Of a stretch of DNA of 36,272 nucleotides, positions 33,316 through 36,272 are shown piece by piece. Below the pieces are notes generated by a model, which saw only the letters and a program-made list of their open reading frames with translations, ran no database searches and had not been told where the DNA came from. Source of the DNA: Campylobacteraceae bacterium (lineage in GTDB: Bacteria > Campylobacterota > Campylobacteria > Campylobacterales > Sulfurovaceae); NCBI GenBank assembly GCA_027080995.1, contig JALWNT010000093.1, positions 1 to 36,272 on the forward strand. Reading direction: 5' to 3'. Positions within the stretch are counted from its first letter, which is position 1; every line of letters begins with the position of its first letter. The position numbers were made by a program, and so were the translations under genes.

Positions 33316-34248
33316 ATGTCCGATACTCCCCTCTTCACACGATTTTGCGAACGGCTGCAGGGAACCGAGCCCTTCATCACCGTCGAGATCACTCCGCCGC
33401 ACGGTGCGTCGATGGCTCCGATCCTCGACGCCATCGACGCCTCGGGGATCTCCGAAAAGGTCAGCGGCTTCTCCGTCACCGACAACCCCCTCGCCAAACT
33501 CAAAATGTCGGCGATCCTCAGCGCCATCAAAGTCCAGCAGCGCTTCGGCAAACCGGTCATCGCAACGATGAGCATGCGCGACCGCAACAAACTCTCCTTG
33601 CAATCCTCCCTGCTCGGAGCCAACGACTTCGACGTCCGCCTCATCCTCGCGCTCACGGGAGACCCCGCGAAGTTTTCCGACCAGCCGGAGGTCAAAGGGG
33701 TACTGGAGCGCGACAGTACCCTGCTGCTGAGCATCATCTACCGCCTCAATAATGGCGTCGACTACTCGGGCCAGGCGCTCGATCCCAAACCCGCGCCGAT
33801 CTACCCCTTCGCCGTCAGCAACGCTTACGCCAAAGATATGAAGCAGCTGATGAAACGGATGGTCAAAAAGCTCGACTACGGCGCCAGGGCCATCATCACC
33901 CAGCCGGTCTTCGATCTGGACGACGCCCGCAGGCTGCTGGAGATCTTCGAGGAGGCCAAAGAGCGCAGCATCCGCCAAACCGCCAAAGAGGCACAACTTA
34001 TCCTGGGGCAGTTCCCCGTCGTCCGCGCCCGCACCGCCACCTTCATCGACGACAAGGTTCCGGGCATCAGCGTTCCCAAAGCGATCATCGACGAGATGAA
34101 TTTGGCGGCGATGGACGGTGTGGCCAAAGAGCAGGAGGTCGGCTTCACACTCTCCAAGCGTATCTTCGACGAAATTCTCGCCCTGCATCCCAAAGTCCAC
34201 CTGATGACCCACAACCGCTTCGATCTCTGTTCTCGCCTCATCGGCTGA
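33316..34248 (+). CDS. Methylenetetrahydrofolate reductase family protein
   Basis: A 310-residue (beta/alpha)8 MTHFR-type protein. VEITPPHGAS, SVTDNPLAKLKMSA, VIATMSMRDRNKLSLQSSLL and LALTGDP follow the order of the MetF catalytic barrel, including the FAD/folate-contacting TGDP. AIITQPVFDLDDA is a further family block. It should reduce CH2-THF to methyl-THF for methionine synthesis or C1 metabolism, though short MetF homologues of this type can have altered electron donors. AGAGAG lies six bases before the ATG. It is divergent from serB. Confidence 0.87.
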   Translation: MSDTPLFTRFCERLQGTEPFITVEITPPHGASMAPILDAIDASGISEKVSGFSVTDNPLAKLKMSAILSAIKVQQRFGKPVIATMSMRDRNKLSLQSSLLGANDFDVRLILALTGDPAKFSDQPEVKGVLERDSTLLLSIIYRLNNGVDYSGQALDPKPAPIYPFAVSNAYAKDMKQLMKRMVKKLDYGARAIITQPVFDLDDARRLLEIFEEAKERSIRQTAKEAQLILGQFPVVRARTATFIDDKVPGISVPKAIIDEMNLAAMDGVAKEQEVGFTLSKRIFDEILALHPKVHLMTHNRFDLCSRLIG

Positions 34249-34336
34249 TCCTCCCCCGCTTTTCTGTTTCGATCAAGGACACCCGCTCTGTCTCCCTTCC
34301 CCTTTCTCCGCGTTTGTATCCTTTATTTACCCGGGA

Positions 34337-34357
34337 GTGGGTAGAATGATCTATCCC
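34337..34357. promoter_or_regulatory. Promoter region with inverted repeat upstream of malic enzyme gene
   Basis: TAGAAT at 34342-34347 is a plausible -10 about 61 bases before the malic enzyme ATG. It lies inside GGGTAGA-ATGA-TCTATCCC, an imperfect inverted repeat with a one-base bulge. An operator or leader structure is possible but unproven. Confidence 0.35.
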
Positions 34358-34407
34358 AAAAAATCACTGGGTCCAAATCTATATCCAATACATTAGAAGG
34401 AGTGACC

Positions 34408-35709
34408 ATGAGTCAAGATCAATTCAAAGAAGAGTCCCTGCAATACCACAAAGCCCGCAATGAGTTTGACACCAACGGAAAGATCGGAACCCTGATCACC
34501 AAGCCCTGCGACACCGAAAAAGAGCTCTCGATGGCCTACAGCCCCGGCGTCGCCTATCCCTGCCTCGAAATCGAAAAAGACGAAGAAGCTGCCTACGAAT
34601 ACACCAACAAAGGCAACCTGGTCGCCGTCGTGAGTGACGGAACCGCCGTCCTGGGTCTGGGAGACATCGGCCATCTCGCCGGCAAACCCGTCATGGAGGG
34701 CAAAGCGGTCCTCTTCAAGACCTTCGCCAACGTCGACGCCGTCGACATCGAGCTCAACACCAAAGACGTGGACGAAATCATCGAGACCGTCGCCCGGATG
34801 GCCGACAGTTTCGGCGGAGTCAACCTCGAAGACATCTCCGCTCCCCGCTGCTTCGAGATCGAAGACCGCCTCAAGGAGATCTGCAACGTCCCCGTCTTCC
34901 ATGACGATCAGCACGGTACCGCCGTCATCACCACAGCAGGCCTTATCAACGTCCTCGATATGACGGGCAAGAAACCCGAAGACCTCAAAGTCGTCGTCAT
35001 CGGTGCCGGAGCTTCCGGGATCGCCTGCGCCCGGATGTACAAGCAGCTCGGAGTCAAAAACATCACGATGCTCGACTCCAAAGGGGTCATCCACAGCGGA
35101 CGGACCGACCTGAACAAATACAAGCAGGAGTTCGCTTTCGATACTCCCGACCGTACCCTCGAAGACGCGATGAAGGGGGCCGATATGGTCCTGGGCCTCA
35201 GCGGTGCCGACCTGATCAAACCCGAATGGGTCAAAACGATGAGCGAAGAGAGCCCCATCATCTTCGCCTGCGCCAACCCCAATCCCGAGATCAAGCCCCC
35301 TCTGGCCAAGGAAGCACGCCCCGACATCATCATCGGCACCGGCCGCAGCGACTACCCCAACCAGGTCAACAACGTCCTGGGCTTCCCCCAGATCTTCCGC
35401 GGCGCCCTGGACGTTCGCGCCACCAAGATCACCGAAAATATGAAGATGGCCGCCTCCCGTGCCCTCGCCGCCCTGGCCAAAGAGCCCGTGCCCGAACATG
35501 TCAAGAAAGCCCACGGCCGTGAGACGATGGAGTTCGGCCCCGACTACATCATCCCCTCTCCCTTCGACCGCCGTGTCCTGGTCTACGTCGCCTCCGCCGT
35601 CGCCCAGGCTGCGGTCGAGGATGGCGTCGCCCGGATCAAAGAGTTCGATCTGGATGCCTACAAGACCAAGCTCCAGCGCCTCGCCGACCACCTCGACGGC
35701 AAACTCTGA
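34408..35709 (+). CDS. Malic enzyme (malate dehydrogenase, decarboxylating), short form
   Basis: A 433-residue malic enzyme converting malate to pyruvate and CO2 with NAD(P). The N-terminal catalytic domain has LSMAYSPGVAYPC (catalytic Tyr), DGTAVLGLGDIG, GKAVLFK (catalytic Lys), and PVFHDDQHGTAV with the metal-binding Asp residues. VVVIGAGASGIACARMY (~194-210) is the dinucleotide site. It lacks the phosphotransacetylase domain of MaeB. ATG 34408 is preceded by GAAGGAG at five bases. Together with oadGAB it gives two routes between C3 and C4 acids. Confidence 0.95.
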   Translation: MSQDQFKEESLQYHKARNEFDTNGKIGTLITKPCDTEKELSMAYSPGVAYPCLEIEKDEEAAYEYTNKGNLVAVVSDGTAVLGLGDIGHLAGKPVMEGKAVLFKTFANVDAVDIELNTKDVDEIIETVARMADSFGGVNLEDISAPRCFEIEDRLKEICNVPVFHDDQHGTAVITTAGLINVLDMTGKKPEDLKVVVIGAGASGIACARMYKQLGVKNITMLDSKGVIHSGRTDLNKYKQEFAFDTPDRTLEDAMKGADMVLGLSGADLIKPEWVKTMSEESPIIFACANPNPEIKPPLAKEARPDIIIGTGRSDYPNQVNNVLGFPQIFRGALDVRATKITENMKMAASRALAALAKEPVPEHVKKAHGRETMEFGPDYIIPSPFDRRVLVYVASAVAQAAVEDGVARIKEFDLDAYKTKLQRLADHLDGKL

Positions 35710-36153
35710 TTTTCTTCAGCCGGAAGCAGCGTCGCACCTTTGGATTTCGGCATCTGCCGGAGTCCAGAGCCTCTCGTATTTGCAAAAGAGCAATCCCGAA
35801 TTGCCTCAATATTTCCAATCCAAACATTTCCGATCATTGAGTTCACATGGATAAGATTTATTAAATCCAAATTTTGCAGTAGTAAGTACGTCAAGTGCGT
35901 CGGTGCTCGGTGTGTAGGGGCATTCGGCCAAAACGTAGGCGCACCTAAGGGGGAGGAGCGTAAAGCGGAGGCAAACTGCTTTGCCTCCGTAGCTCCGCAC
36001 GGCGCTGCGTCTATGCCGCAGGCATCGCAAACGCCCAAAAAGGCTTTGGACGGATCGCCCATGCTGCCGATGATCGATACAGATGGCGTGCTGGCTAATG
36101 CAAATTTTGGGTTAAACTATCTACAAAGTATAGAGTTTACAAACTAAGAGAGT
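35710..36153. other. Gene-free stretch after malic enzyme, with repeat element copy B
   Basis: 444 bases. 35710-35860 shows no gene and no clear terminator. 35861-36116 is the larger repeat element copy. 36117-36153 is A/T-rich and leads to the tatD-family stop. Open frames across the region are not supported: no ribosome-binding site, and their sequence is dictated by the palindromes. Confidence 0.5.
35861..36116 (+). repeat. Inverted-repeat element, copy B (~256 bp, MITE-like)
   Basis: The left end TTAAATCCAAATTTTGCAGT (from 35861) matches, imperfectly, the reverse complement of the right end (TTTAACCCAAAATTTGCATT, ending at 36116), and the similarity continues inward for about 30 bases. 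The right 48 bases match copy A. The interior holds two perfect hairpins: CGGAGGCAAA-CTGC-TTTGCCTCCG (35966-35989) and ATGCC-GCA-GGCAT (36013-36025). No transposase is encoded. A non-autonomous mobile element is the simplest reading; no clear target duplication is seen. Confidence 0.6.
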
Positions 36154-36272
36154 TTATATCCCGAATAATCGTCGCGTGTTTTCCCGACAGATCCCGGTCA
36201 ACTCCTCAAAAGGCATTTCCGAGAGCTCGGCCATCTTTTCGGCGATGAGTTTGCAGTAGGCGGGTTCGTTGC
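36154..36272 (-). CDS. TatD-family metal-dependent hydrolase, 3' end only
   Basis: The last ~39 residues of a gene running off the right edge on the minus strand, too short for a full reading. It reads NEPAYCKLIAEKMAELSEMP and ends ENTRRLFGI before TAA 36156-36154. This is the typical C-terminus of TatD/YcfH DNases, where NEPxY follows the last metal ligand and the protein ends in N-x-RRLF. The active-site His and Asp residues lie outside the window, so catalytic competence cannot be judged. Confidence 0.8.
   Translation of the reverse strand, partial: NEPAYCKLIAEKMAELSEMPFEELTGICRENTRRLFGI

Noticed and set aside
33226-34212. N-terminal extension of serB through the MTHFR gene
   Set aside because: The SerB family starts at MLKLAVFDFDS with a good ribosome-binding site; the extension is antisense to a recognisable enzyme.
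34393-35691. 432-codon minus-strand frame opposite malic enzyme
   Set aside because: Antisense shadow: Gly/Asp/Val/Phe-rich, no family motif, while the plus strand is a clear malic enzyme.
35740-36147. 135-codon plus-strand frame over repeat copy B
   Set aside because: No ribosome-binding site, and it crosses palindromes and both repeat ends; best explained as chance translation of the element.

Overview
The window looks like a chromosomal segment of a Campylobacterota (Epsilonproteobacteria) bacterium, probably a relatively GC-rich marine or vent lineage such as the Sulfurovum/Nitratifractor group. This rests on the rpmH-rnpA-yidC-jag-mnmE block, an oadG-oadA-oadB set whose OadA starts [10 protein letters not shown], short MTHFR and malic enzymes, and several small envelope proteins. 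The species assignment is inference. I see no phage, no complete insertion sequence, no CRISPR array and no rRNA.

Layout. 1-2939: a secreted protein of unknown function, a secreted parallel beta-helix protein and a lipoprotein. 3169-7644 (minus): the conserved block rpmH, rnpA, yidC, jag, mnmE, covering ribosome and RNase P, membrane insertion and tRNA U34 modification; yidD is missing from its usual place. 7731-8654: a Mut7-C family protein that appears to have lost its acidic residues, tRNA-Thr(CGT), and a small basic protein. 8722-16304 (minus): proA, an orphan ABC ATPase, tamA and tamB, tightly coupled. 16442-24480: small units including sixA, a DUF2059 protein, a DUF2892 / c-type haem-binding / alpha-beta hydrolase cluster, comF, a NifU-like protein, an MGMT-type protein, a CAP protein, a lipoprotein, queC, ybeY and a Ca/Na antiporter. 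24755-28150 (minus): oadG-oadA-oadB, a biotin-dependent Na+-coupled carboxylase/decarboxylase. 28262-36272: DEAD-box helicase, uppP, an ABC exporter coupled to serB, an MTHFR-family gene, malic enzyme, and the 3' end of a tatD-family gene.

Functionally the window is mainly housekeeping: protein insertion and outer-membrane assembly (YidC, TamA/TamB, UppP), tRNA/RNA processing (RnpA, MnmE, QueC, YbeY, DEAD helicase), and C3/C4 metabolism (OadGAB and malic enzyme both link pyruvate with C4 acids).

The least explained signals are intergenic or architectural. A short inverted-repeat element occurs twice, as a ~65-bp copy near 24.6 kb and a ~256-bp copy near 36.0 kb. A cluster of perfect mini-hairpins and CAT/CAC-rich tracts surrounds uppP. 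rnpA has no ordinary start codon: it either uses AUU inside rpmH or starts at an ATG upstream of the whole rpmH gene. The Mut7-C protein lacks its expected nuclease aspartates. An orphan ATPase is translationally coupled to tamAB. None of these amounts to a demonstrated new system.
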